61,499 nt of DNA from CAYVQZ01 sp964453435. GTDB taxonomy: Bacteria; Abyssobacteria; SURF-5. The notes under the pieces were generated by a model. It was not told where the DNA came from. It saw only the letters and a program-made list of their open reading frames with translations, and did not search any database. Below, piece by piece: positions 50,790 through 60,148 of the stretch; the stretch's first letter is position 1; each line of letters starts with the position of its first letter. The DNA lies in the NCBI GenBank assembly GCA_964453435.1, contig CAYVQZ010000031.1:1-61499 (forward strand), given 5' to 3'. The position numbers and the translations under genes are program-made.

Positions 50790-50935
50790 GCTCGGGGGAC
50801 AGTCCCCTTCGCTTGGCAATTATCAGACAGATTCACAGTGAATATGTCCCATGATCGACAATCCCCGGTTCGGGGGCGGTCCCCGACGCCGGGCAATCGT
50901 GAGAGAAGGTCGCAGCGCGTGTCGGAACGCTCGAA
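50790..50935. repeat. Intergenic repeat block between flhB and flhA
   Basis: This 213-base gap inside the flagellar operon carries GGGGGACAGTCCCC (50799-50812), 50835-50851 identical to 47991-48007, and a second GGTTCGGGGGCGGTCCCC (50867-50884). No gene is seen. It is an insertion-like interruption of an otherwise tight operon. Confidence 0.6.
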
Positions 50936-50950
50936 ACCTGAGTTCAACGA

Positions 50951-53035
50951 ATGGGTCAAACTGCAGTAAATCCCAGGTTTCTGCGCATGGCGCGTAACCA
51001 GGACGTGCTTGTCGCAGTCATTATCATCGGCATTCTCTTCATAATGCTGGTGCGGGTTCCGCCATGGACACTCGACCTTCTGCTTACCCTCAACATATCG
51101 GTTTCCGTTTTGATGATACTGGTTACGATGTATGTGCGAGAACCAACGCAGTTTTCGGTGTTCCCATCGCTGCTCTTGATAACCACGCTTTTCCGACTTG
51201 CGCTGAACGTCGCATCTACCAGACTCATACTGATAGAAGCCTATGCCGGGAGGGTAATCCAGGCGTTCGGCACCTTCGTCGTCGGCGGCAACTATGTTGT
51301 CGGCATGATCATATTCCTCATCATTATTGTTATTCAGTTCGTCGTCATTACGCGGGGCGCGGGCCGCATATCCGAGGTTACGGCGAGGTTTACGCTCGAC
51401 GCGATGCCCGGAAAACAAATGAGCATCGACGCCGACCTCAATGCGGGACTCATCACGGAGGAGCAGGCGCGCGCTCGCAGGCGCGGGATAGAGGACGAGG
51501 CCGATTTCTACGGCGCAATGGACGGCGCCACCAAATTCATCCGGGGCGACGTGATCGCCGGCCTTATAATTACGACCATCAACATCGTCGGCGGATTGAT
51601 TATCGGTGTGCTACAACGCGGAATGAGCCTCGGTCAGGCCGCGATGGTTTACACCACACTGACCGTGGGCGACGGGCTGGTCGCCCAAGTGCCGGCGCTG
51701 TTCATTTCGACTTCGGCCGGCATCATTATCACGCGAACCGTATCCGAGACCAACCTCGGCTCGGATATCACACGACAGATGCTCTCCTTTCCCCGGGCTG
51801 TCGCGATCGCCGCGGTGCTGCTCGTCGTGTTCGCGCTTGTGCCAGGCCTGCCGACTCTCCCCTTCCTGATAATAGCAGCCGGCGCGGGTTTCGTCTGGTA
51901 TCAACTGAATCGTTCGCAGGTGCAGACGAGGCTCGCCGAAGAAACCCAGCGCAAAGCCAAAGAGGAAGCCGCGCCGCGCGCGCCCGAGAACGTCGAGGGC
52001 CTGCTGAAGATAGACACGATGGAAATCGAGATCGGATACGGCCTTATTCCGCTCGCCGATCCGAAGCAAGGGGGCGACCTGCTCGACAGAATTTCCGACA
52101 TCCGCAGACGCATGGCCATTAAGGTTGGAATTGTGCTGCCGCCGATCCGCATTCGCGACAACATGGCGCTCAAGCCGAACGAGTATACGATCAAAATCCG
52201 GGGCAACGAGGTCGCGCGGGGGGAGCTTCTGACGGACCACTATCTTATTGTGAACCCCGGCAACATCATGGAAAAAATCCCCGGAATCGAGACGAAAGAG
52301 CCTGCGTTCGGCCTGGAAGCAACATGGATAACGGAGACGCAACGTCCCCGAGCCGAGCAGTTGGGATACACGATTGTCGACCCGCCATCGGTTCTCGCCA
52401 CTCACTTGACCGAGATTCTCCAGGCGCGCGCCCGCGAACTGCTGGGGCGGCAGGAAGTCAGTAACCTTATTGAAAACGTCAAAAAGACCTCTCCGGTGGT
52501 CGTTGACGAACTCATACCGAATCTTCTGGCCCTCGGTGATATCCAAAAAGTTCTGCGGAACCTGCTCAAGGAGCGGGTATCCATAAGGAATCTGGAAACC
52601 ATCCTGGAGGTCCTCGCGGATTATGGCCGTCGGACTAAAGATGTGGTCGTTCTCACCGAGTACGTTCGGCAAGCTCTCGCCCATACGATTTGTCAGGAGT
52701 ACATGGACGAGAAAGGCCAGATCGTCGCAGTCACGCTCGACCCTCGCCTCGAACAGAAAATACTGGAATCTCTCAGGGAATCGGAAGGGACTACATATGT
52801 TACCATGGACCCCATCACGGTTCGGCAAATCGTCTCCGCCACGACGGCGGAGTCAAAGCGAATGGTAAATGAAGGCAGGCAGGCGATTGTGGTGTGTTCC
52901 CCTCGAGTACGGCCTTATTTCAAACAACTTGTTGAAAGCTCTCTTCCCGGGCTGGTCGTGTTGAGCTATGCCGAAATAGTGCAGGAGGCGAAGCTTCACA
53001 GTGAAAGGATGGTGAAACTCGAAGGTGGAGGTTAG
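50951..53035 (+). CDS. flhA: Flagellar export apparatus protein FlhA
   Basis: A 694-residue protein. The N-terminal half has about eight membrane helices, with the FHIPEP-type loop (SLLLITTLFRLALNVASTRLIL, EVTARFTLDAMPGKQMSIDADLNAGLI). The C-terminal half is the soluble nonameric ring (MEIEIGYGLIPLADP to VRPYFKQLVE). It gates export with FlhB. The ribosome site is weak; a later ATG at 50987 is possible but less likely. Confidence 0.95.
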   Translation: MGQTAVNPRFLRMARNQDVLVAVIIIGILFIMLVRVPPWTLDLLLTLNISVSVLMILVTMYVREPTQFSVFPSLLLITTLFRLALNVASTRLILIEAYAGRVIQAFGTFVVGGNYVVGMIIFLIIIVIQFVVITRGAGRISEVTARFTLDAMPGKQMSIDADLNAGLITEEQARARRRGIEDEADFYGAMDGATKFIRGDVIAGLIITTINIVGGLIIGVLQRGMSLGQAAMVYTTLTVGDGLVAQVPALFISTSAGIIITRTVSETNLGSDITRQMLSFPRAVAIAAVLLVVFALVPGLPTLPFLIIAAGAGFVWYQLNRSQVQTRLAEETQRKAKEEAAPRAPENVEGLLKIDTMEIEIGYGLIPLADPKQGGDLLDRISDIRRRMAIKVGIVLPPIRIRDNMALKPNEYTIKIRGNEVARGELLTDHYLIVNPGNIMEKIPGIETKEPAFGLEATWITETQRPRAEQLGYTIVDPPSVLATHLTEILQARARELLGRQEVSNLIENVKKTSPVVVDELIPNLLALGDIQKVLRNLLKERVSIRNLETILEVLADYGRRTKDVVVLTEYVRQALAHTICQEYMDEKGQIVAVTLDPRLEQKILESLRESEGTTYVTMDPITVRQIVSATTAESKRMVNEGRQAIVVCSPRVRPYFKQLVESSLPGLVVLSYAEIVQEAKLHSERMVKLEGGG

Positions 53036-54185
53036 ACGGTTTCGTGCAAATTCAATGCAGTCAGCGCTGGCGCATGTGAAGAGGGAGCTCGGCCCAGAGG
53101 CCGTCATTCTGAACACAAAAACGTTTTATCAGGGGGGCTTCTTCGGACTGGGGAAGCGAGAAGTCGTCGAAATACTCGCTTCGAAGGAAGTCAAGATAGT
53201 TGACACTCCCCCGGCTTTCGCGCGTCAGACAGAAGCTTACGAGCGGTATGGAGCATCGAGGCCCGCACCCTCCATCCAGCGAGACGCCCGCGCAGGGGGT
53301 CGCGGAGAATCGGCCGAACTCCTCCGGGAACTCTCCGAACTGAAGACCCAGGTCGGGCTTCTGACGAGGGAATACATCAGAGACCCCGAACTTCCCCCCA
53401 CACTCAACGAAGTGTACCAGCGTCTGCTGAGAGCGGGAGTCTCAAAGCTGTTGGCAAAGAAGGCCGTTGGTGTGGTTCACACCGACTTGCCGAGAGACCA
53501 AATCGACGACAGAGAAGTCGTGCAAACGAAACTTGGCGAGGAACTCGGCAAGCTTATACGTCTGGGCGGCGGCATCCGATGCGATGGAAAACAGACTCGC
53601 AAAATCGTCATGACCGGCCCGACGGGAGTCGGAAAGACGACGACAATCGCAAAGCTGGCGGCTCAGTACTCGATAAAGGAGAGGCGGAAAGTCGGCCTCA
53701 TAACGGCCGACACATATCGCATTGCGGCGGTCGAACAGTTGAAAGTGTATGCAGACATCATCGGAGTGACGCTCGATGTCGTTCTGACGCCGAAGGAACT
53801 TCGAGAAGCCATCCGCCGAAACTCCGATAAGGAACTGCTGTTCATCGACACCGCAGGTCGCAGCCAGCGAAATCAAACCCGTCTGGTGGAACTGAAGAGT
53901 TTCGTCGATTCGGCCGAACCCCATGAAAACCACTTGCTCATCAGCGCTACGACCGAAACCGAGGAAGCCGTCAACATTATCGATAAGTTCAGTATTGTGG
54001 ACGTGTCGGATTTCATTTTTTCGAAGGTCGACGAATGCAGGAGACCCGGCATGTTATTTGATATTTTGGCGTGTTCCGAAAAGCCCATTTCGTATCTGAC
54101 GACGGGACAAGATGTGCCGGACGACATCGAGGTGGCAACGGCGCCGGGACTTCTCAATCTGCTTTTCAGGGATGGAGAACAATGA
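53025..54185 (+). CDS. flhF: Flagellar SRP-type GTPase FlhF
   Basis: A 386-residue GTPase. The N-terminal basic and linker region (~1-100) is followed by an NG domain with GPTGVGKTTTIAKLAAQY, LITADTYRIAAVEQLKVYADIIG, FIDTAGRSQRN and FSKVDE (G4). It sets the number or site of flagella together with FlhG. It starts at GTG 53025, overlapping flhA by 11 bases. Confidence 0.94.
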   Translation: MEVRRFRANSMQSALAHVKRELGPEAVILNTKTFYQGGFFGLGKREVVEILASKEVKIVDTPPAFARQTEAYERYGASRPAPSIQRDARAGGRGESAELLRELSELKTQVGLLTREYIRDPELPPTLNEVYQRLLRAGVSKLLAKKAVGVVHTDLPRDQIDDREVVQTKLGEELGKLIRLGGGIRCDGKQTRKIVMTGPTGVGKTTTIAKLAAQYSIKERRKVGLITADTYRIAAVEQLKVYADIIGVTLDVVLTPKELREAIRRNSDKELLFIDTAGRSQRNQTRLVELKSFVDSAEPHENHLLISATTETEEAVNIIDKFSIVDVSDFIFSKVDECRRPGMLFDILACSEKPISYLTTGQDVPDDIEVATAPGLLNLLFRDGEQ

Positions 54186-55045
54186 TCGATCAGGCACAGA
54201 AATTGCGCGAACTTGCCGCAACGCACAGGGTTCCGCCGCACGTGATCACGGTCACCAGCGGAAAAGGCGGGGTCGGCAAGTCAAACGTGGTCATCAATCT
54301 CGCCATCGCTATCTCTGAACTCGGGAAGCGGGTGCTGGTAATCGATGCTGATCTGGGCCTTGCAAACATCGACGTTTTGCTCGGTTTGAAGAACACATTC
54401 AATCTGCAGCATGTGATCGAAGGGAAAATGAAGCTGCGCGACATCATAGTCCGGGGGCCAGCGGGCATAAAAGTCGTTCCCGGAAGTTCCGGCATTCCAC
54501 GAATTGCAAACATGAGCAGCCGGAAGCGACAGGAGTTTATTGGTTCTTTCGGCGAACTGGAAGACGATGCCGACATGATTCTCATTGACACGTCGGCCGG
54601 AATGACAAAGAACGTGATCAACTTCGCCCTGCTCGCAGACGAAATTCTGCTCGTCACCACACCCGAGCCTTCTGCCGTCACCGACGCATACGCAATGATA
54701 AAGGTGATTCACAGCGAAAAGAACACTGCCCGCGTGGGGCTCGTGGTCAACATGGGGCGCACCGAGGCGCAGGCTCTGGATATTGGAAACAGGATTGCTC
54801 AAGTTTCGCGCCAATTCCTCAATTTTCATGTCTTCGTGCTCGGCGCCTTGCCGACCGATCCCTGCGTGTCGAGAGCGGTGATGCAGAGGCAGCCATGGGC
54901 GGCATTATATCCGAAATCTCCGGCTACGAGGGCTATAAAGCAAATGGCAGCGCGAGTGCTCAACGGCGAAAGCCGGCCACCGGCAAACGGGGATGGGTTC
55001 ATGGAGAGGCTTTCGGCTTTCTTCAAACCGCACGGCAGGACATAG
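54182..55045 (+). CDS. flhG: MinD-type ATPase FlhG
   Basis: A 287-residue ParA/MinD ATPase with deviant Walker A (VTSGKGGVGKSNVVINLAIA), VIDADLGLANIDVLLGL, and LIDTSAGMTKNVINFALLADE. The N-terminal extension of ~20 residues resembles the FlhF-activating helix of FlhG (DQAQKLREL). A C-terminal amphipathic stretch (ERLSAFFKPHGRT) may bind membrane. It couples to flhF by an ATGA overlap. Confidence 0.93.
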   Translation: MIDQAQKLRELAATHRVPPHVITVTSGKGGVGKSNVVINLAIAISELGKRVLVIDADLGLANIDVLLGLKNTFNLQHVIEGKMKLRDIIVRGPAGIKVVPGSSGIPRIANMSSRKRQEFIGSFGELEDDADMILIDTSAGMTKNVINFALLADEILLVTTPEPSAVTDAYAMIKVIHSEKNTARVGLVVNMGRTEAQALDIGNRIAQVSRQFLNFHVFVLGALPTDPCVSRAVMQRQPWAALYPKSPATRAIKQMAARVLNGESRPPANGDGFMERLSAFFKPHGRT

Positions 55046-55171
55046 CCATTGTGAAAGCCTTGGCTGCAGTCGCTTTGTGAAGATGCGCGCTCGCTGCTCA
55101 TTCGGTCGCCATGTCTGCGAAGAGAACGCGGTCATTTATGGCATTTCATCCTATGTATTTCAAATTGGCTG

Positions 55172-55180
55172 TGGTATAAT
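55172..55180 (+). promoter_or_regulatory. Extended -10 promoter upstream of fliM
   Basis: TGG-TATAAT at 55172-55180 is a perfect extended -10 element, about 48 bases before the fliM ATG. A recognisable -35 is absent. This could start a second transcript for fliM-fliN-fliA. Confidence 0.5.
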
Positions 55181-55227
55181 ATTTGAGGAAAGCTGATCAC
55201 TTTTGACTCGGGAGAGAGGAGCGCCGG

Positions 55228-56214
55228 ATGGCCGATATCTTAAGCCAGGAAGAGGTTGACGCCCTCCTGACGGCGGTTTCGGAGAGCGAGGCTGCGGTTG
55301 CCGAAGCCCCCGAGCCGCCCACGAAGCGATATCACGTCGCGAGATACGATTTCAAGCGTCCCGAACGGGTCTCGAAGGAACAATTCCGTGGATTTCAGAC
55401 GTTGTCGGAATTGTTTGCGCGGGACCTGAGCACGGCGCTCGGCGGGTCGCTGAGAGCTATCGCGCGCGTCAGCGTTGTTTCGGTGGACCAGATTTCCTAC
55501 GACGAGTATGTCCTTTCAATCGCAAATCCGACCTCGTACAACATCATTCAGTTGCCCCCTCTCGACGGAAACCTGATTCTTGAATTCAATCCGTCTCTTA
55601 TATTTCCGATAATTGACAGGCTGCTCGGCGGGCACGGGATAGCCATTCCCAAGGCTCGGGAACTGACCGAGATCGAGCAGAAGCTGGTCGCAAAAATCGT
55701 TGAACTGGTCCTGAGCACCCTTGTGAGAGCATGGCGTCACCTCGAAGATTTCTCGTGGAAGCTGGTAGCACAGGAAAACGACCCGCAAATCGTCCAGATC
55801 GTGACGGGAAGCGAGATTGTGCTCGCTATCAAGTTCGAGCTGAACGTCGGAGAGATCTCGGGAACAATGAGCCTGTGTCTGCCAGTCGTTGTGATCGAGC
55901 CAATCCTTGATAAGGTTGGTGCGGAGTACACGTTCTATGGGGCGCGTTCAGAGCACAGAGACCCGCAAACAGCCGGCGTCGTCGAGGAAATAATACATCG
56001 CGCAAAGACAAGTTTGGAGGCATACCTGGCGGGTTCCGTCATCACGGTGAGAGACCTGCTCCGGTTGCAAGTGGGTGACATTGTGCGGCTGGACAACAGC
56101 GTGAACGATGAGGAGTCTGTCACGATCAGCGTCTCAGGAAAGCCCAAGTTCAAGGCGAAACAAGGCCGAATCGGAAACAAGCAGGCTATTCAGATAACCG
56201 GACGACTACGCTAG
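55228..56214 (+). CDS. fliM: Flagellar motor switch protein FliM
   Basis: A 328-residue protein. The N-terminal CheY-binding peptide LSQEEVDALL (residues 5-14), the middle CheC-like domain (RDLSTALGGSLRAIARV, FNPSLIFPIIDRLLGGHG) and the C-terminal SpoA domain (LLRLQVGDIVRLD) are all present. It links CheY-P to motor direction. Confidence 0.95.
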   Translation: MADILSQEEVDALLTAVSESEAAVAEAPEPPTKRYHVARYDFKRPERVSKEQFRGFQTLSELFARDLSTALGGSLRAIARVSVVSVDQISYDEYVLSIANPTSYNIIQLPPLDGNLILEFNPSLIFPIIDRLLGGHGIAIPKARELTEIEQKLVAKIVELVLSTLVRAWRHLEDFSWKLVAQENDPQIVQIVTGSEIVLAIKFELNVGEISGTMSLCLPVVVIEPILDKVGAEYTFYGARSEHRDPQTAGVVEEIIHRAKTSLEAYLAGSVITVRDLLRLQVGDIVRLDNSVNDEESVTISVSGKPKFKAKQGRIGNKQAIQITGRLR

Positions 56215-56217
56215 AAA

Positions 56218-57171
56218 ATGGATGACTACTTGACCGAAGACGGTACACGAAAAGACATCCCACACCATGATTTCGCGACGGTTCTCGGAGCCGTCCTCGA
56301 ATCCGCCTCGGCAATGTTCCCCGGGGCAGATGATTTCGACCTTCGCTTTGCGGTCTCACTCGTGGGCAAAATGGGCGGCGAAGAGTTCCCGCACCTCGCG
56401 GAACGGCTGCCGGTCATCGCAGACCTTTCTCTCGATGAGGAACTCGACCAAGGAGCCGCCATATTAACCGATATCCCGACAGCGTCGGCTCTCTCAAGCC
56501 TTGTCTCTATCGGCGTGCCCGAGCAGAAAACGACGCTGGATGAAGACGATTTCATCCTGTTGCGGGAGGCTCTGAGCCCGCTTCTCGACGCGCTGTCCGA
56601 AGAATATGAACGGGCGGTGGGGCGACCATTCGGTTCGATAGAGACCGTCTTTCTGTCAGATTCGGCAAGACTGGAGCAGACACTCGAGAAGCTTCGGGGA
56701 CCGCTCTGCCGCGCAACCGTTTCGCTCACCGTCGGCGATGCCTCGAAAGGCCAGCTGGACCTTGTGCTGCCGATGCGTTTTACTGAACTTCTCGCGGAAT
56801 CGAGGGCGGTGTCGGAGGAGCCTGCGGTCCGTCGCTACGAACACGTAGAACTCGAGGAAACGGAAACCAGAAAGACTCAACCAGGAGCGGAAGCTCGGCG
56901 GGAGCCCCTCATGGAGAACATCGACCTGATTCTCGATATTCAGTTGAAACTCACCGCCCGGTTGGGACAGGTGGAGATGCCGATTGGCGAGATATTGAAG
57001 CTCTCCCCGGGCTCCGTTATCGACATCGATCGGTTCGCCGACGAGCCAATTGAATTGGTGGTCAATGATCGCCCCATAGCTCGGGGCGAAATCGTTGTCG
57101 TTCAGGAGAACTTCGGCATCAAGATTACCGAGATCATCAGCAAAAAGGAGCGAATAGAGAGTCTGAGATAG
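56218..57171 (+). CDS. fliN: Flagellar motor switch protein FliN, long form (FliY-like)
   Basis: A 317-residue protein. The last ~85 residues are a canonical FliN/SpoA domain (IDLILDIQLKLTARLGQVEMPIGEIL, LSPGSVIDIDRFADEPIELVVNDRPIARGEIVVVQENFGIKITEI). The N-terminal ~200 residues form an extra domain, likely CheC-like as in FliY or a FliM-like middle domain; no clear ExxxN phosphatase motif was confirmed. It follows fliM by three bases. Confidence 0.88.
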   Translation: MDDYLTEDGTRKDIPHHDFATVLGAVLESASAMFPGADDFDLRFAVSLVGKMGGEEFPHLAERLPVIADLSLDEELDQGAAILTDIPTASALSSLVSIGVPEQKTTLDEDDFILLREALSPLLDALSEEYERAVGRPFGSIETVFLSDSARLEQTLEKLRGPLCRATVSLTVGDASKGQLDLVLPMRFTELLAESRAVSEEPAVRRYEHVELEETETRKTQPGAEARREPLMENIDLILDIQLKLTARLGQVEMPIGEILKLSPGSVIDIDRFADEPIELVVNDRPIARGEIVVVQENFGIKITEIISKKERIESLR

Positions 57172-57282
57172 TTTCGCGCGCAGAGGAATGCTCTCGAAAC
57201 TTTTCCCTGCCGGTCTTGATGTCATTTTCGCCATTTCCGCCACGATGCGAGTTTTATCCTGGCTTCGCAACGAGGAGTTCTC

Positions 57283-58074
57283 TTGAAACAGAAATCGGAC
57301 ACGGGAAAGGAACTTTCCGGACTCTGGAAACAGTACAAGGCAGAGGGACGGGCCGAGGCGAAGGAAGCCATCATTGTGGCCTTCTTGCCGCTCGTTAGAG
57401 TCATTGCGGGAAGGATGGCGCTGAATGCTCCTCCGCAGGTCGATGAGGATGATTTGATCGGATGGGGAATCCTCGGCCTCATCGATTCCGTGGAAAGATT
57501 CGACCCGGAACAAAACGTTTCCTTTGAAACGTACGCATCGCTGAGAATACGCGGCGCGATAATCGACGAAATCCGCTCTTTGGATTGGGCCCCTCGTTCT
57601 CTGCGGCAAAAGGCGCGCAAGCTGAGCCAGGCATCGGCTGAATTGCGAGAAGCAACGGGCCGCGAACCGACCGAATCAGAGTTGGCTGACAAGCTGGGAA
57701 TGGATGCCGACGAGTTGTTTGCCTTGCGGACCGAAATCCATGGCGCCTATGTGCTGTCACTCGACGCAGCAATGCTGTCTCGTTCCCAGGCCGATGAAAC
57801 GACCCTTGCGGACATTACGAGCGATTCCAACGCTTCTCCCGCCGACGAATCACTGGCCAAGCGGGAAATGGAGGACTGTTTGGTCAAACTTATCGCAGAT
57901 TTGTCGGATATCGAGCGCCACGTTATCACCCTTTATTATTATGACGAGTTGACCCTGAAGGAGATTGGGGAAGCGCTGGAATTGTCCGAATCCAGGATAT
58001 GCCAAATCCACAGGGCGGTTATTAAGAAACTCAAGAACCAAGTGGGGGTTGGTCTTAAAAATGCTATTCCCTGA
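57283..58074 (+). CDS. fliA: Flagellar sigma factor FliA (sigma28)
   Basis: A 263-residue group 3 sigma factor. Region 2 reads DDLIGWGILGLIDSVERFDPEQNVSFETYASLRIRGAIIDEIRSLDWAPRSLRQKARK, a FliA hallmark. Region 4 reads IERHVITLYYYDELTLKEIGEALELSESRICQIHRAVIKKL. The start is TTG 57283 with GAGGAG five bases upstream. No anti-sigma FlgM is seen here. Confidence 0.93.
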   Translation: MKQKSDTGKELSGLWKQYKAEGRAEAKEAIIVAFLPLVRVIAGRMALNAPPQVDEDDLIGWGILGLIDSVERFDPEQNVSFETYASLRIRGAIIDEIRSLDWAPRSLRQKARKLSQASAELREATGREPTESELADKLGMDADELFALRTEIHGAYVLSLDAAMLSRSQADETTLADITSDSNASPADESLAKREMEDCLVKLIADLSDIERHVITLYYYDELTLKEIGEALELSESRICQIHRAVIKKLKNQVGVGLKNAIP

Positions 58075-58582
58075 GTTTGTTTTCATCGCCGCCGGCATAC
58101 TTTTCCTGTTGGCTGTTGCCCGAATGAGGACAGACGAGTCGCCGACCGGCAAGAGCTGTCAGCCGCTTCCGGCCGGTTCGGAGCTTTCGGCCGAGCACGC
58201 GGCAAAACTCCAGGCTTCGCTCGCCGAATTGCTTCACGAACTGCAGACGCTAAGCCAGGACGTAACCGGCGACCTTGAACAGAAACTCTCCGAATTAAAG
58301 GAATTGCTTCAAGTTGCCGATAGAAAATTGGAAGAATTGTCTTCACAGGAGCAGGAGCAAGAGGGGTACTATCTGGAGAAACTGCGGGCCGAAAAAGAGC
58401 GAACCGCCCGACCGGAACTTCAAATCACTGTGGAAGACGACGATGTTCCGCCTTTGTCCGAGCGATACAAACGGATTTATCGCATGGCGGATGAAGGCCT
58501 TTCGATCGATGATATCGCCCGCCGTCTGGAGATGGGCAAGGGTGAAATCCAATTGATCCTGAGTCTGAGGAAGAAAGAGTGA
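58061..58582 (+). CDS. Membrane-anchored coiled-coil protein with HTH tail (DUF2802/DUF6115-like)
   Basis: A 173-residue protein. Residues 3-20 are a single membrane helix (FPEFVFIAAGILFLLAVARM), ~50-125 is a charged coiled coil (QASLAELLHELQTLSQDVTGDLEQKLSELKELL...). The end (MADEGLSIDDIARRLEMGKGEIQLILSLRKK) resembles the HTH of DUF2802/DUF6115 proteins that follow fliA in many flagellar clusters. Role unknown. It overlaps the fliA end by 14 bases. Confidence 0.75.
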   Translation: MLFPEFVFIAAGILFLLAVARMRTDESPTGKSCQPLPAGSELSAEHAAKLQASLAELLHELQTLSQDVTGDLEQKLSELKELLQVADRKLEELSSQEQEQEGYYLEKLRAEKERTARPELQITVEDDDVPPLSERYKRIYRMADEGLSIDDIARRLEMGKGEIQLILSLRKKE

Positions 58583-58585
58583 GAC

Positions 58586-60148
58586 GTGTCGCTCCGGCTG
58601 CCTGTCGACTTCCTTGTCGACGCGAAACCCGAGGCCGGTGAGCGCCGGTTTCAGGAACTCAAACATGGTGAATTGCTGCTCGGGAAAGTGGCGCGCATCT
58701 CTCCCGAGGGAAAAGCCGTAATCACGTTTCCGCGTTTCCGGGTCGAAACCCGCTCTTCCCATCACCTCGCCATCGACAGTCGCGTATTCGCGCTTGCCCA
58801 GAGGGCCAAAGATGAAGCCGTGGTGTCATTGCTCCCGAATCTCGAAGAAGGAGAGATACTGAAAGGCTTAACGGTCAAGTCAGACGCCTCGCAACCCCTC
58901 GCACGTTTCGGCGCTCTCGAGCTGCAAGTTCGACTTCCCTCGCTGACAGACATGGTTGTTCCGGAGGGCTCGCCGGTGCGCGCGCAAGTGCAACTGTGGG
59001 GTGAGACGCCGGTGCTTCGCGTCATTCCGGACAATGTTCTGGTTCCGTCGGGAAGGGTCGTGGCCGCAAGACCGAATGGAACCATTTTGGTCGATGTCGG
59101 GCGAACGCTTCTCATCGTTCAAAACCCCGCCTCTCTCGAAGTTGGCGACACTGTTCAAGTCGTCAACCGTCAAGTCAACGGAAAAGAATGGCTGGTGACG
59201 ACCTCGAGTGATGTCGGCAAACCGGCCGAGTTGCCCGCCGTGTCCGCTCCGCCAAATTCACTGAGTCTCGGAGGGTTGGTGGAAAGGTTTCTTTCCGGAC
59301 CGCTCTTTCGGGCCATGTTCGAGGCCATCGCATCCGGAAAAATGAGGATTGATGATTCCCTTCGGGAACTGATGCCGCTTCTTCAGCAACTGGCGCAGTC
59401 CGGCGAATCCGAAAAATCCGTGTGGGCGGCGGTTCTTGCCCATGTAATCGAAAATACTCTGGTTAGCGCACGGGGACAAGAGTCGGCCGCTCAAATCGAG
59501 CAGGCATTGAGAAATTCCGGCATCTTCCTTGAATCCCGCCTGTTGGAGGCGGCGCTGTCAGGTGAGCGCGACTCTTCCATATCAGAAGACCTGAAACTGG
59601 CTCTGCTCCGAGCAAATCAGGAATCATCCAAATCATCGGAATCGGCGCCGGCGAAAAACCCGGAATTGTTGGCTCGGCTCAGCGAGATCGCTTTGAGGAC
59701 CGGGCGGCTGTTGGACACCATCACGGCAGAACAGTTCCTTAACCTTCGTTTGCTCAATTCCGAAGAAATCTATTTCCAGCTTCCCCTTTCACCGGACAGC
59801 GATCTCGATTTTCTTGAAATAAGAATTTCTCGCCAGGGGAAAGGAAAGAAACAAGATATCGACCCTCGAAACGTTCAACTGACCCTTGCCGTTACCATGT
59901 CAAAACTGGGGAGGATCAAAGCGTCGCTGTCCATCATCGACGGGCAGATAAGCTGCCGGTTCAGAACAAGCAGCAAGAAATCGGCGGGAATCATTGCTGA
60001 CAATGTGGAAATGCTGAGGGCCGGTTTGGAGAAGCTCGATTATCGAGTTGCATACATCGAGTGTGCCGTGAGCGACGACCAAAGCGAGTTCTGTCTCGCG
60101 CAGGACAGCCCGGAGACTTTCCAGAAAGGTTTCGACATTCGCGTATGA
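58586..60148 (+). CDS. fliK: Hook-length control protein FliK-like
   Basis: A 520-residue soluble protein. The N-terminal ~200 residues are beta-rich, and the middle is low complexity with many Ser/Ala/Glu. The C-terminal ~110 residues (EEIYFQLPLSPDSDLDFLEIRIS, VQLTLAVTMSKLGRIKASLSIIDGQISCRFR) match the FliK hook-length C-domain pattern. The start is GTG 58586. Position between the coiled-coil gene and the FlhB-like gene supports the call, but the N-terminus is poorly conserved. Confidence 0.7.
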   Translation: MSLRLPVDFLVDAKPEAGERRFQELKHGELLLGKVARISPEGKAVITFPRFRVETRSSHHLAIDSRVFALAQRAKDEAVVSLLPNLEEGEILKGLTVKSDASQPLARFGALELQVRLPSLTDMVVPEGSPVRAQVQLWGETPVLRVIPDNVLVPSGRVVAARPNGTILVDVGRTLLIVQNPASLEVGDTVQVVNRQVNGKEWLVTTSSDVGKPAELPAVSAPPNSLSLGGLVERFLSGPLFRAMFEAIASGKMRIDDSLRELMPLLQQLAQSGESEKSVWAAVLAHVIENTLVSARGQESAAQIEQALRNSGIFLESRLLEAALSGERDSSISEDLKLALLRANQESSKSSESAPAKNPELLARLSEIALRTGRLLDTITAEQFLNLRLLNSEEIYFQLPLSPDSDLDFLEIRISRQGKGKKQDIDPRNVQLTLAVTMSKLGRIKASLSIIDGQISCRFRTSSKKSAGIIADNVEMLRAGLEKLDYRVAYIECAVSDDQSEFCLAQDSPETFQKGFDIRV

